Part shown: piece after piece, positions 23,466 through 33,956 of the stretch
Layout: the number at the start of each line of letters is the position of its first letter
Position numbering within the stretch: the first letter of the stretch is position 1
Assembly (NCBI RefSeq): GCF_002776525.5
Contig: NC_045438.1
Span: 151,754,947-151,818,946 of the forward strand
Source of the DNA: Piliocolobus tephrosceles
Taxonomy: Eukaryota > Chordata > Mammalia > Primates > Cercopithecidae
Reading direction: 5' to 3'
Length of the DNA: 64,000 nucleotides
Made by a program: the position numbers and the translations under genes
Notes under the pieces: generated by a model
What the model saw: only the letters and a program-made list of their open reading frames with translations
Databases searched by the model: none
Told to the model about the DNA's origin: nothing

Positions 23466-23692
23466 CCAGGAGTAGGCAAACTATGGCCCATGGGCCAAAT
23501 CCAGCCGGTTGTTGTAAATAAAGTTTTATTAGCACACAGCTACATCCAATAATTTGTCGAATGTCTATAGCAGTTTTCGTGCTACAGTGGCAGAATTTGA
23601 TTTGAGTCATGGTGAAAGAGATCATAGTCCGAGAAAACCTGAAATGTGTACTATCTGATCCTCATCAGAAAATGTTTGCCAACTGTAGTCTA
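23466..23692. mobile_element. hAT-Charlie-type nonautonomous DNA transposon, internally deleted
   Basis: One end reads AGTAGGCAAACTATGGCCCA and TGGGCCAAATCCAGCC; then AATAAAGTTTTATTAGCACA; the other end ACTATCTGATCCTCATCAGA and TGTTTGCCAACTG. These are the landmarks of the family ending in 'gtcggcaaac'. The ~100-bp AT-rich middle of the full element is missing. The GGCAAAC ends are inverted relative to each other. Exact family name not assigned. Confidence 0.8.
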
Positions 23693-23784
23693 TACCTTTG
23701 CAAGTCAGAGAATTGCATCAGGGAAGAACTAGAAGCCCTCCTTTTGTACCCCTACAACCCTGCCACAATTCAGTGAACAAATAG

Positions 23785-23890
23785 ATCAAAGAGGGAATGT
23801 GACTTGCCCAAAGTCACAGAGCTGGTTTATCAGAAAACCAGGACCTGAGCTCAGATCATCCAATTCCTAATATATTTGTCTAATACTTTT
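23785..23890 (+). mobile_element. MIR fragment
   Basis: AGAGGGAATGTGACTTGCCC and AAAGTCACAGAGCTGGTTTA are the MIR core ('ttaagtaacttgcccaaggtcacacagctagta'), followed by a degenerate ACCTGAGCTCAGATC. Confidence 0.7.
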
Positions 23891-24019
23891 GGAGGACACT
23901 GTGAGGGTCATTGTGAGTTTTACGGTTTACAGATGATTAACCATTACAATATACTGAAAGAAAGCTTCTTTAGTGGTTAGAGCTATTTTCCAAACTGACT
24001 TCCCAAGACAAAAATCACT

Positions 24020-24565
24020 AGCTAGCTTGGCATTGATACTCATTTATTAATCTTACAAACAACACCTACCATGTTTCAGGAATGGGGCTAGGGACTAAGA
24101 CACTGATGAACAAGCACCATCCCGGCCTTGGGAAGTTTGGATGAGAAGAGTGGTCAGATAGTTAGATACGGAGATGCATGTCCTTTGGTCTGTAGTGTGT
24201 TACTTATCATCACAGGGCTGTGATCATGTGGACAAAGGATGTGTTAATTTAGCCTTGAGTGGGTGAGAGTGCTGTCAGGAATGACTCCACAGAGTTGGAG
24301 ATGTTTGAGCTCTGTCTCAAAGGCGACTGAGTTCTTCAGGTAGAGAATTTCAGCAGAAATGGCTGTGATCCTCTAGGCATGAGTGTGCGTGGTATCCAGT
24401 AATTTGGGAATGCTTGTCTAACACAACCAGAGGTAGGGCATAGGGTATGTGGTATGGGGTAACAGGAAATATAGTTGGAAAAGTAAGTTGGAGCCAAACC
24501 GGGAAACTTACAGCATTTCAAATGCTAAGGAGTACGGACTTCGGCTTACATTCTAGGAGTTTTCT
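24020..24565 (-). mobile_element. L2 (antisense, ~550 bp)
   Basis: From ACTCATTTATTAATCTTACA through GGGGCTAGGGACTAAGACAC, CAGGAATGACTCCACAGAGT and TTTGAGCTCTGTCTCAAAGG to AATGCTAAGGAGTACGGACT. All landmarks fall in the order of the L2 3' region read backwards. Confidence 0.75.
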
Positions 24566-24924
24566 AATCTGTAGATTCCAAAACATATGGGAGACCACAT
24601 TTCTTATAAAAGAGGACCTACACATTCATACCCACACAAAGCATGGTCTGTAGATTTGGTCATCAGAATCACTAACAGAAATAGGAGCTTTCTTCCAAAT
24701 ATGTGGAGCTGGCCGATATTGTAAGTCATTAGCCAGAATTCATTCACAGCATTACTAAGTTCATAGTATCTTTTTGACCACTGTACATCTTCTTGATCAA
24801 CAGATATTAAGAGTTAAACATCTAGTGCCTGAAGTCTGCAACATTTTTGATTGAAGAAAATGTTGGGAACTACTGCTGTTGATGGCAGTAATCATGAAAT
24901 TTTTTGAGTTAACAAATATTATAG

Positions 24925-25115
24925 GTTCCAGAGTTAAGCTGCCCTAAATTTTACTAGCTTTTTGACTTTGAGCAAGTTATTTAACATACCTCAGCTGTAA
25001 GAGTCTTTATTTCTAACTGTAAAATACTAGCCTCTGTCTCTTAAGATTGTCATGAAGATATGATAATGTCTGAACAGCATGTAGCGTGGGGCCAGGCTGA
25101 CAGGATATATTCATG
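24925..25115 (+). mobile_element. MIR
   Basis: TTTTGACTTTGAGCAAGTTA, TTTAACATACCTCAGCTGTA and TTCTAACTGTAAAATACTAG follow the MIR core; AACAGCATGTAGCGTGGGGC corresponds to 'gcacagtgcctggcac'. Confidence 0.68.
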
Positions 25116-26101
25116 TTCAAATAGAAGCTATTGTAATGATTTTTAGTGGATGTGGCATATGCAGATGTATTTTAGATTTGACCCAGAGTGGAAGATAAGT
25201 TGAAAAAGGGAGAGTTGTATGACCTTTGTGCTAATGAAGCGAGAAATAATGGGGCCAAGGTGGGCAGGGGATAGGTTAGGGAAGGAGAGGGGAGGCAGAG
25301 TATGGGAAGGTATATGTCCACTTTAGGTCATGATGTGAGAAATGAAAGAAGCCACATTCTGTTTCATGCCCAAAGCAACAGACAAGGCACAATTTAGGGT
25401 TTAGGGAAACCAGTTTCTGTGACTTGATGACATAGAATGGTACGGCTTATCTGGCAGATTCCACACCCCATAACTCCTGGAACTGATCTAGATAAGAATT
25501 CACCTTGAGTAAATTTTAAGAATTAATTTAATAAATTAACACCCCCCCCTTTGAAACATACAAAAATTAGAATTACAGCATGAGTATCTTTTTTTGCTCT
25601 AAAACAGTACAGCCCTGCAGTTTAGCCTACACCCATCATAGAGCTTTCAAAGGAATGTATACAAGAAAATACGTATACAATGACAAATTTTAAAAAATTA
25701 AGTAATATGTATATACTGTTAAACATTTCTGTATTGATGCTTAGAAAAAGATGGGACAAATGTTAAGTGTCAGCTGGGAGGTTTTTACTTCCTTCTTTGC
25801 CGTTTCTGTAGTTTTCAAAATGAATATGTATATAATTTTAAAATGTGCTAACACTATTTCAAAAGGAAAACAATCACAAAAAGGAATAGGTTGGAAAAGC
25901 TTCAGGGGACTTGCTATCCTTGTCTTTTTGGGTAGCTGTTCTACAAAGGCGGGTGGTGGTGGGTGCCTCCCAGCTGTGTCTCATTTCAGTCAGTGGATAC
26001 TCTTCTAAATCAAGTGATGGGCAGCCTACCTCCGAAAGGCGGGTGGGAGTGAGGCATGAGTGTAGCAGTAGTACATGTGAATGGGGCCAGATTTTGTTGT
26101 G
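25116..26101. other. Single-copy stretch
   Basis: Purine-rich around 25255-25310. A C8 run lies at 25542-25549. No gene or transposon recognised. Confidence 0.4.
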
Positions 26102-26409
26102 TTTTTTTTTTTTTTTTTTTTTTTTCCTGACAGAGTCTTACTTACTCTGTCGCCCAGGCTGGCATGGAGAGGTGTGATCTTGGCTCACTGCAACCTCTGC
26201 CTCCTGGGTTCCATGATTCTCTGCCTCAGCCTCCCAAGTAGCTGGGACTAGAGGTGCACGCCGCCACCCCTGGCTAATTTTTGTATTTGTATAAAGATGA
26301 GATTTTTACATGTTGGCCAGGCTGGTCTCAAACTTCTGGCCTCAAGTGATCCACCTGCTTTGGCCTCCCAAAGTGCTGGGATTATAGGCATGAGTTACTG
26401 TGAGCGGCC
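26102..26409 (-). mobile_element. Alu, full length (antisense)
   Basis: A 24-T tail (26102-26125) and a complete antisense dimer ending TTACTGTGAGCGGCC. GGGGCCAG precedes the tail by ~11 bases (26083) and follows the element (26411), a possible imperfect target-site duplication. Confidence 0.95.
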
Positions 26410-26454
26410 AGGGGCCAGTTAAGATTTGACAATTACATCTTATTGAATTTTTGC

Positions 26455-26615
26455 CTCAGAGGCACCTGGAAGGCTTCTTTAGACTACAGATTCCTGGGCC
26501 CCAGGCCCAGGGTTTCTGATTCAATAGTTCTAGGGTGGAGCCTGAGAATATGTATTTCCTATAAATCTCTCCCTGAAACTGATGCTGCTGGCCCCAGGAC
26601 CACACTTCAAGTGAG
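26455..26615 (+). mobile_element. MER5A (hAT-Charlie MITE)
   Basis: AGATTCCTGGGCCCCAGGCC, GGTTTCTGATTCAATAGTTC, GGGTGGAGCCTGAGAATATG and GATGCTGCTGGCCCCAGGAC, then CACACTT, are all in place. The first ~30 bases and last ~10 bases are lost. Confidence 0.85.
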
Positions 26616-28019
26616 GGGTAGTAAGCAGGTGGAGAACTCCATGGAGGATGAAAAGCATCCAGTTGAATTTTATATTTGGTTCCCCCTCTTCATATACACA
26701 CACTGAAATCACTCCACTCTGTGTTTTCTGAGATTCTTTCCCTCACTGGAATATTTGGTTCTCTCTTCGTGTTCAGTCAGTCAGTAGAAACAAGAAGTGA
26801 CTCTTGGATTGAGCAGTTTTCACACAAGTAGCCCAAATGATATTGACACATCATTTTTACACAGCATCAGCTTGTTCACACACATATGCCACCAGAGGCC
26901 AATGGCGTCCTTTGGCTTTGTTCTCCTTTTTAAAAATTCAGTGAGTAAGCTAATTTTATAGGAATGTCTCAGAAAGCTATTCCTGTAAACCCAGCGTTTG
27001 TAAATTGAAATAGAGGAAGCGGTGCTGATTACTGCAATTGTATTGAAACTTACTCATGGAGCGGTCCCTCTAGATTCAGAGTTTGGACAGAAACCTTCCA
27101 ACTCTTCCCTTACCACTCCATTGTTTGGTAAAGTTTAATTTGCTCACATGGCATCTACTTTTTCAGCCAGGGTTAATACTTCTAGTGATTCTTTCACTGG
27201 AAGGGATGATTCAGAGAGGAAGAGTTGGCATTAATTGCTTCATCAACTGTGCTTATTATGAGTCATCTCTCGCTTGTCTTAGTAATTCAACTGGAAGAAG
27301 GAGAAATGTTATCTCTGGTTCCTGAGGCCAGCTTGGGCTTCAGTGAACTAGGATACTCCCTCGTAGCCATTTGTGATGAGAGTTTCATTCAGTTACTAAG
27401 GGAATGAATAGATTGTGAATCTCATTATCCTAGCAGGTAAATATAAATCTATAAATGGCAAATTGCAGTTACTTCCTGATGTTTATCAGTGATCAGATGG
27501 CACAGGCAGGATGTTAGCCCTAGAAGGGCACTATTTTGAAGGTGGCTGATTAAGGGGCAAAAGACAAAAAAAAAAAAAAAAAAAAAAAGCCAAACAGAGG
27601 GCTACGCTCAGGCTCCTGTCTTTACTCAGTCCCCTCCCCTAGCTTCCAATTTGATTAACGGAAGTGTCGAGGGAGGAAGAGGACAATTTCCAAATAAAAC
27701 TGCCTTTGATTCTTTTTTTGAGTGTAATGTGGTAACTGGATTATTTGGAAACACGAATTTACGTCTCTTACTTTCTACTTCTTGCGTTCAGTTCAGTCGT
27801 GTCTTCCTGTTTGGCGTATACCTTCCCCTTCTGACTCAGTCTTCTCTATTTCTCTTCTCACTGTACCAGACCACCGTTCGTCCCCTGCCTTAGGCGTTTC
27901 TCACTTGCTGTCTGCCTTGTGTGGCCGTTTTCACTCAAGCATATTCACTGTTCCTTTGTATGGAATAGGGGTTATCCCCACAGACCCTCCAGGTAGAAAG
28001 TACATCTTTCTTTTCACTA
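26616..28019. other. Single-copy stretch with A24 run
   Basis: An uninterrupted A24 run at 27566-27589 has no recognised element before it. Otherwise no repeat or gene. Plus-strand open frames up to 85 codons (27651-28039) overlap one another in different frames and are not supported. Confidence 0.45.
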
Positions 28020-28380
28020 ATAAATTAGTTTCTATTTAGGGAGAACTTACATACAGTGAAATCAACACATCTTAAACAAGCAGCTCAATGAGTTTTGACG
28101 AATGCATACATCCACATAATCAGCATCCTAATCAAGATGTGGGACATTTCCATCACCCCAGAGCCCCTCTGTCCCCTTCCTGTCACTTTCCACCTCCCCG
28201 TCGTCAACCACTGCTTTGATTTCTGTCACTGTAATTGAATTTTGTTTGTTCTTGAGCTTCACACAAATGGAATCATTCAGTCAGTACTTTTTCATACCTG
28301 CTTTCCTTTGTTCAGCATATCATTTTGGAGATCATCTGTATTGTTGCAGGTAGCAATAGTTAATTTTAAAAATGCTAGCC

Positions 28381-28640
28381 AGAGGCCAAGGCAGGTATAT
28401 TGCTTGTGTCCAGAAGTTCAAGACCAGCCTGGGCAACATGGTAAAATCCTGTCTCTACTAAAAATACAAAAAGTAGGCGGCAGGAGTGGCAAATGCCTAT
28501 AGTCCCAGATACTCAGGAGGCTGAGGTGGGAGGATCACTTGAGCCTGGGAGGGGTCAAGCCTGCAGTGAGTCATGATGGTGCCACCGCACTTCCAGCCTG
28601 GGCAATAGAATGACCTGTCTCAAAACGAACAAACAATCTA
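28381..28640 (+). mobile_element. Alu J-type, 5'-truncated, inside the L1
   Basis: Starts within the left arm at AGAGGCCAAGGCAGGTATAT and ends at CCTGTCTCAAAACGAACAAA. The right arm carries GGATCACTTGAGCCTGGGAG and GTGAGTCATGATGGTGCCAC, J-type wording. Confidence 0.9.
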
Positions 28641-29179
28641 TATCTATCTAAATATAGATTTTTTTTAATTTTTTGAACTCATATATATATATACGTTCTT
28701 TATATAGTCTGGATTTAAGTCATTTATCAGAAATAGAATTTTTTCTCAGTGTTTGGCTTACCTTTTTCATTTTCTAAGCTGTGTTTTTGATGAGCTTCTT
28801 TAAGTTTTAATGAAGTCTAATTTATCTTTTTTTAAGATAAATGCTTTGTGTGTCTTTGTAACATTTTTGCTTACCCTGTGGTTACTAAGATGTTATCCTC
28901 CTGTTTTCACCTAGAAGCTTTCTAGTTTAGCCTTAACATTTAAGTCTATGAGCCATTTCAAATTAATTTTAAGATATGAGGTGTAGGGGTCAAGATTCAG
29001 TTTTTATTAAAATGTATGAAACAACAGTTATTAAAACGATTTTCTTTCCTTATGAAATTGCCATAGCACCTTTGTCAAAAATTAGTTGGTTGTATATGTG
29101 TTTTAAGACTGTCTGTTCCACTGATCTGCAGTCTGTACTTAGGTCAATACTATATTGTCTTGATTAAAATACTGTTATG

Positions 29180-29339
29180 GGCTGGGCTCTGTGGCTCTTG
29201 CCTGTAATCCCAGCACCTTGGGAGGCTGAGGTGGGAGGATTGCTTGGGCCCAGGAATTTGAGGCTACAGTGATTGCAGCACCACATTCCAACCTGGGCAG
29301 CAGAGTGAGACCCTGTCTCTATTAAAAATTATAATAATA
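29180..29339 (+). mobile_element. Monomer-length Alu (fossil monomer or fused arms), inside the L1
   Basis: GGCTGGGCTCTGTGGCTCTT, CCTGTAATCCCAGCACCTTG, then GAGGCTACAGTGATTGCAGC and AACCTGGGCAGCAGAGTGAG. The start is left-arm-like and the end right-arm-like in only ~135 bp. It is either a free right monomer or a dimer that recombined between its arms. The tail is (AAT)-rich. Confidence 0.8.
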
Positions 29340-29640
29340 GGCTGGGTGTGGTGGCTCACGTGTGTAATCCCAGCACTTTGGGAGGCCAAGGCGGAAGGAT
29401 TGCTTGAGCTCAGGAGTTTGAGAACAGCCTGGGCAACATAGCGAAACCCCATCTCTACTAAAAATACAAAAATTATCTGGGTGAGGTGGCATGTGCCTGT
29501 AGTCCCAGCTACTGGCGAGGCTGAGGTGGGAGGATCGCTTGAGACCTGGGCTGTGATCGTGCCGCTGCACTCCAGCCTGGGTGACGGAGCTAGACCCTGT
29601 CTCAAAAATAATAATAATACAATTAAAAAATAATGAATAA
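29340..29640 (+). mobile_element. Alu, near full length, inside the L1
   Basis: Directly follows the monomer's tail. GGCTGGGTGTGGTGGCTCAC through TACAAAAATTATCTGGGTGA to CCTGTCTCAAAAATAATAAT. The right arm lost ~20 bp before GACCTGGGCTGTGATCG. Confidence 0.93.
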
Positions 29641-30725
29641 ATGTTAAAATAAAAAACTAAATAGCTTTATGGTAAATGTTGAAAACAGATAGTGTGAGTC
29701 CTCTCTGTCTTTTTTTTTTTCCCCCTCAAGATTATTTTGGTGGTGTTCTAGCTCCTTCAGAGTTCCATATAAATCCTCCCTACCCCCCAAAAAAGCCTGT
29801 TAGAAATTAGTTGGGATTGCATTGAATCGTAAGAGATAAACTTAAGGAAAATTCACCTTAACAATATTGAAACTTCAATTCAAAAAAACAGTGTATCTTT
29901 CTCCGCCTTTTAAATTAATTTCTTCCAGGAATGTTTCCCTGTTTTTCCTGCAGAGACATTGCATATCTTTGGTAAAATTTAATTGTACTTTATGCTTTTT
30001 GGTATAATACATGTACTTTTTAGATCATCCTTTTCAAATTATTTAATGCTTACATAAGAAAATATGATTGATTTTTGTATATTGACCTTGCATTTTGTGA
30101 GCTACTAAATTCTCTTCTTTGTGAAGTTGGATAACCAGGCCTTTTTTTCTGATCATACAGGGAAAGCATCAACTATTCCACCACTATTTCATCATGATGT
30201 TAGCTGTAGGTTTTTCATTTGCCTTTTATTGGATTGAGGAAGTTTCCTTCTATTCTGTTTTTTCTAAGAATTTTTGTTTGTTTGTTTTTATCGGGAATGT
30301 GTGTTGAATTTTGTGCAGTTCATTTTTGCCTCTGTTGAGATGTCATATGGTTTTCTGCTTTATGTAGTGAATTATATCGATTGGTTTTAAGTGTTAAATC
30401 AACCTTGAGTTCCTGGGATAAGAACCAGTTAGAATTATGTATTATTTTGACCTATTGCTGGATATTTTGGCTAATATTTTGTTAAGTATTTTTGCAGCTA
30501 TGTTTATTAAGAACATTGGTCTGTAATTTTGTTTCTTTATATAATATTTACTAGGGTTTAGTGTGTTAGTAATACTGATTATATAAAATGTATTTGTGGA
30601 GTCCTCCTGGTTTTTACTATTTTCTGAAAGAATTTATGTAAGATTTTCTTTCCTTTTAAAATTGATGAAATTCCACAGTGAAATCTTTGGGCTTGGAGTT
30701 CTCTTTGTGTGAAGGTTCTAGCAGT

Positions 30726-30867
30726 TTTTAAAATTTAATTTAAAAACATTATAAAGTAAAATATTCCCTTTTTTTGATGTACAATTCTATGAGTTTTAAC
30801 ACATGTGTAGAGTTGCATAACTACCACCACAATCAGGATACAGAACAGTTGTATCATCACTGTGCCA
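30726..30867 (-). mobile_element. Foreign L1 3'-UTR fragment nested in L1 ORF2
   Basis: TACAATTCTATGAGTTTTAA, GTTGCATAACTACCACCACA and ATCAGGATACAGAACAGTTG are L1M 3'-UTR text, yet ORF2-type sequence lies on both sides. The flanks AAGGTT and AAGGAT could be remnants of a target-site duplication. This is a separate, later insertion of a ~140-bp L1 end. Confidence 0.62.
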
Positions 30868-31249
30868 AGGATTTTGATACTGAATTCAATTTCTTAACAT
30901 GTAGCCGACTCTTCAGATTTTCTGTTTATTCTTGCTATTGGTAAGTTATGTTTTCTATTTTTCAAGAAGTTTTTCATTTCATCCAAGTTGTGAAATTTAT
31001 TGACATAAAGTTGTTTGTAATATTTTCTTCTTATCTATTTAGTGTCTGTAGGATTTATGGTGATATCCCCTTTTCCATTTCTAATGATGTTTTAATTTAC
31101 TTATTTTTGTGATTAGTTTTGCTAGATATTAATACTTTTATTAAGCTCTTCAAAGAATGAACTACTGTTTTTTTTCTGTTCTTCCCATTATTTCCTTCTT
31201 TTTCTCTACTTTGGGTTTAATTTTCCGTCCTTTTTCTTTTTCTTTTCTT

Positions 31250-31539
31250 TTTATTTTTGAGACAGAGTTTCGCTCTTTCGCCCAGGCTGGAGTGCAGTGG
31301 CACAATCTTGGCTCACTGCAAACTCTGTTCCCTGGGTTCAAGTGATTCTCCTGCCTCAGCCTCTCGAGTAGCTGGAATTACAGGCACCTGCCACCGTGCC
31401 CAACTAATTTTTATATTTTTAGTAGAGACAGGGTTTCGCCATGTTGGCCAGGCTGGTCTTGAACTCCTGACCTCAGGTGCTCCACCTGTCTTGGCCTCCC
31501 AAAGTACTAGGATTACAGGCGCCAGACACCGCGCCTGGC
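31250..31539 (-). mobile_element. Alu, full length (antisense), inside the L1
   Basis: Tail TTTATTTTTGAGACAGAGTT, complete dimer, end GACACCGCGCCTGGC. TTTCTTTTCT-like sequence borders both ends (target-site duplication in a T-rich tract). Confidence 0.95.
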
Positions 31540-32390
31540 TTGCTTTCTTTTCTCTATATCACTGATTTGAATGTTGTCTTTTTTTTGTGTTCCTAGGTAC
31601 ACACACTTTTAAGATTGATTTATCTTCCTAATAAATACACCCTTTAATTATTATGAAATGACCTTTTAACTCTGGTAATTCTCCTTGTCTAGAAATCTAC
31701 TGATTTGGATATGGCTATAAGAGCTGTAGGCTGTTCAGACTTCAGCCAAGGTCTTGCAGTGAACCTTCATGTTTTAATTGCATTGCACAAATTTTGATAT
31801 ATATTTTTATTGTCACTTAACTCAGTATTTTATATTTCGATTTTATTTCCTCCGGGAATTGTCTAGTAGTAAACATTTTAATTCACAGACGTGGGGAATT
31901 TTTAAGCTTCTCTTTTTTTCTTAATTGCTAATTACATATTTATTTATTTATTTCTCTTCATAGTTGTTGCTTTAAATATCTCCATGCCATTTTGTTAGAT
32001 GCATATATGTTGATGATTATAAAATCATCTTTATTGATTGTTCCTTTTGCCAGCCTAGGATGTCCCTCACCATCATTTATAAAGCTTTTAACCTTACATT
32101 GCATTTTGTCTGATATTCAGAGTGCTATCCTGGCTTTTGTTTTTAGTTTTGCTTATATTTTCTTTCTTTTAGTTTTAATGTCATTGTATATGTTCATTTT
32201 AAATGCATCATTCTTCCCCCCGCACCGCATATTGTGTATAGCTCTGTACTTGTCTCTGTTATTTGATTAGTGACTTTATACCCAGTTATCCTTACTATAA
32301 TCATTTTTATTAAGACTTTTTAGCTTCATTTAATGTTTTCTACTTGGTTTTACTTTTTGTTTTGCTTTGCTTTTTTCCTTTGGATAGATT

Positions 32391-32393
<3 letters not shown>

Positions 32394-32422
<29 letters not shown>
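32394..32422 (+). repeat. T29 homopolymer
   Basis: Uninterrupted T29 run just after the L1 remnant ends. It could be the A-tail of an antisense retroelement, but no SINE follows it. Confidence 0.9.
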
Positions 32423-32426
<4 letters not shown>

Positions 32427-33475
32427 AACACATTTTATTTTATTCTTATAGCATTTACCTTTATCTAAATATAAACTTAGATATAAACATAGTTTCCTTT
32501 ATGTCTAAAAATTATCAATATTTTTTAAGTTCCCCAAATGGCTCTCCCACTCATAACCACTGGACCTCTTCTCTCTCAGTCTGCTATTTTCCCCAGTGTT
32601 CCCTCTACTGAGACTTAACCACCTTCTTTCCTGCAAGAATTCCTCACCACATGGAAAATAACTCTCAGATGCATCAACCTCCAGCCTGTGCAACTTCCCC
32701 ACCTGGTTTGGAACCAGAAGTGACTTCTACTTTTAGAAAGTTCATTCTCTGGGCAGAGTGGAAGATAGAATTCATTGGGGTGTTATTGAGAAAGAGAGAC
32801 CATCTAGGGACTCGTGAAAAAGTCCAGGAGATTTTAGGAGGGTCCAGGTTAGAACAGTGGCAGTAGAGTGGGAGGACTGGTAGAACAACCAGGAGGATTT
32901 GGTATTTGTATTTAGGAGTTTGAGCAAAAGAGAAGTCGACGGTGCCAAGTATGAGTGGCTAATATCAGATTTCTTTTATTTTTTCCTACCCTATTCTCTT
33001 TCCTCCCAAATTCCAGTTGCATGACTTCTTACCCAGGTTTGGTTCTGCCATTTTAAATGAAATAAGAAATGTAAAACACATGGTATATGCCCTAGTATAG
33101 AAATAGTAATTAAAAAAAAATAGATGCTAGCTTCCACATTTCTGTCTCAAGTTCCTGACTGTATGAATGGGGAGGAGGAGCCTACAGATTCCTGAGGAGG
33201 AACAACTTCTTTTTCTTGGTGGCAGGGTGGTTAGAAATGTAATTATTTCATTTCCTCATCTTTTGAATTTGAGCTGCCAATGAGACATTTAGGTGACAGA
33301 AAATTGTATATGTAAGTCCAGGATTGAAAAGAGATGATAGAGATTGGATAGTTGTTAGGAAAACTGTAGAAGCTCTTCTAGCTGCAGGTGATAAAGTGAA
33401 GAGAAGAGAAACTTGAAAAGCACTTATGGGATGTATTGGAAGGAGGATCCATCAGAAAAAATTAGGAGGCCTGAA
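32423..33475. other. Single-copy stretch
   Basis: AT-rich to 32520, then ordinary complexity. Nothing recognised. Confidence 0.4.
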
Positions 33476-33477
33476 TT

Positions 33478-33545
33478 ATTGCCCCAGTCTGACACTGACT
33501 GGTTTATTTAGCCTTGAATAAAGCACTTAACCTTCTCAGGGTCCT
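33478..33545 (+). mobile_element. MIR fragment
   Basis: CCCCAGTCTGACACTGACTG, TTTAGCCTTGAATAAAGCAC and TTAACCTTCTCAGGGTCCTC follow the MIR core. It is cut off by the pyrimidine tract and Alu that follow. Confidence 0.6.
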
Positions 33546-33606
33546 CTCTTCCTCCCCTCTCCCTCCCTTCCTCCCTTCCTTCCTTCTTCCCTCCCTCCCT
33601 CCCTCT
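33546..33606 (+). repeat. (CCTT)n/(CCCT)n pyrimidine tract
   Basis: Pure C/T for about 60 bases (CTCCCTCCCTTCCTCCCTTC and similar), ending at the T-tail of the following antisense Alu. Together with 33898-33956 it brackets the Alu, so the Alu probably landed within a longer pyrimidine tract. Confidence 0.9.
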
Positions 33607-33897
33607 TTCTTTTTTGAGATGGAATCTTGCTCTGTTGTCCAGGCTGGAGTGCAATGGCACGGTCTCGGCTCCCTGCAACCTCCGCCTCCCAGGTTCAAGC
33701 AATTATCCTGCCTTAGCCTCTTGAGTAGCTGGGATTACAGGCACGCACCACCACACCCAGCCGATTTTTTTGTGTTTTTAGTAGAGACAGGGTTTCACCT
33801 TTTTGGTCAGGCTGGTCTTGAACTCCTGACCTCGTGATCCACTTGCCTCAGCCTCCCAAAGTGCTGGGATTAAAGGCGTAAACCACCACACCCGGCC
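33607..33897 (-). mobile_element. Alu, full length (antisense)
   Basis: CTTTTTTGAGATGGAATCTT through CTTGACCTCGTGATCCACTT (the short GACCTCGTGATCC form seen in younger Alus) to CACCACACCCGGCC. CCTCTCTT on each side (33542, 33896) may be the target-site duplication. Confidence 0.95.
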
Positions 33898-33956
33898 CTC
33901 TCTTTCTTTAAGATCTCTTTCTTTCTCTCTGCCTCTCATTCTCTTTCTCCATTCTT
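33898..33956 (+). repeat. CT-rich tract
   Basis: CTCTCTTTCTTTAAGATCTC followed by CTTTCTCTCTGCCTCTCATT; pyrimidine-biased continuation of the tract on the other side of the Alu. Confidence 0.75.

Larger units (their letters stand above)
28020..32393 (-). mobile_element. L1M LINE (antisense), 3' UTR and ORF2 remnants
   Basis: Read on the plus strand it opens with 3'-UTR text (AGATGTGGGACATTTCCATC, then ACAAATGGAATCATTCAGTC). ORF2-antisense landmarks follow: GTTCTTTATATAGTCTGG at ~28695, ATGATGTTAGCTGTAGGTTT at ~30193, GTGTTGAATTTTGTGCAGTT at ~30302, AACATTGGTCTGTAATTTTG at ~30513, ACATTGCATTTTGTCTGATA at ~32096. It is riddled with stops and indels, lacks ~0.5 kb after the 3' UTR, and is split by four Alus and one L1 fragment. 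An ancient, dead copy. Confidence 0.9.

Noticed and set aside
24630..24730. CATCAGAATCACTAACAGAA, considered as a MER5 fragment
   Set aside because: The match is short and the flanks do not follow the consensus.
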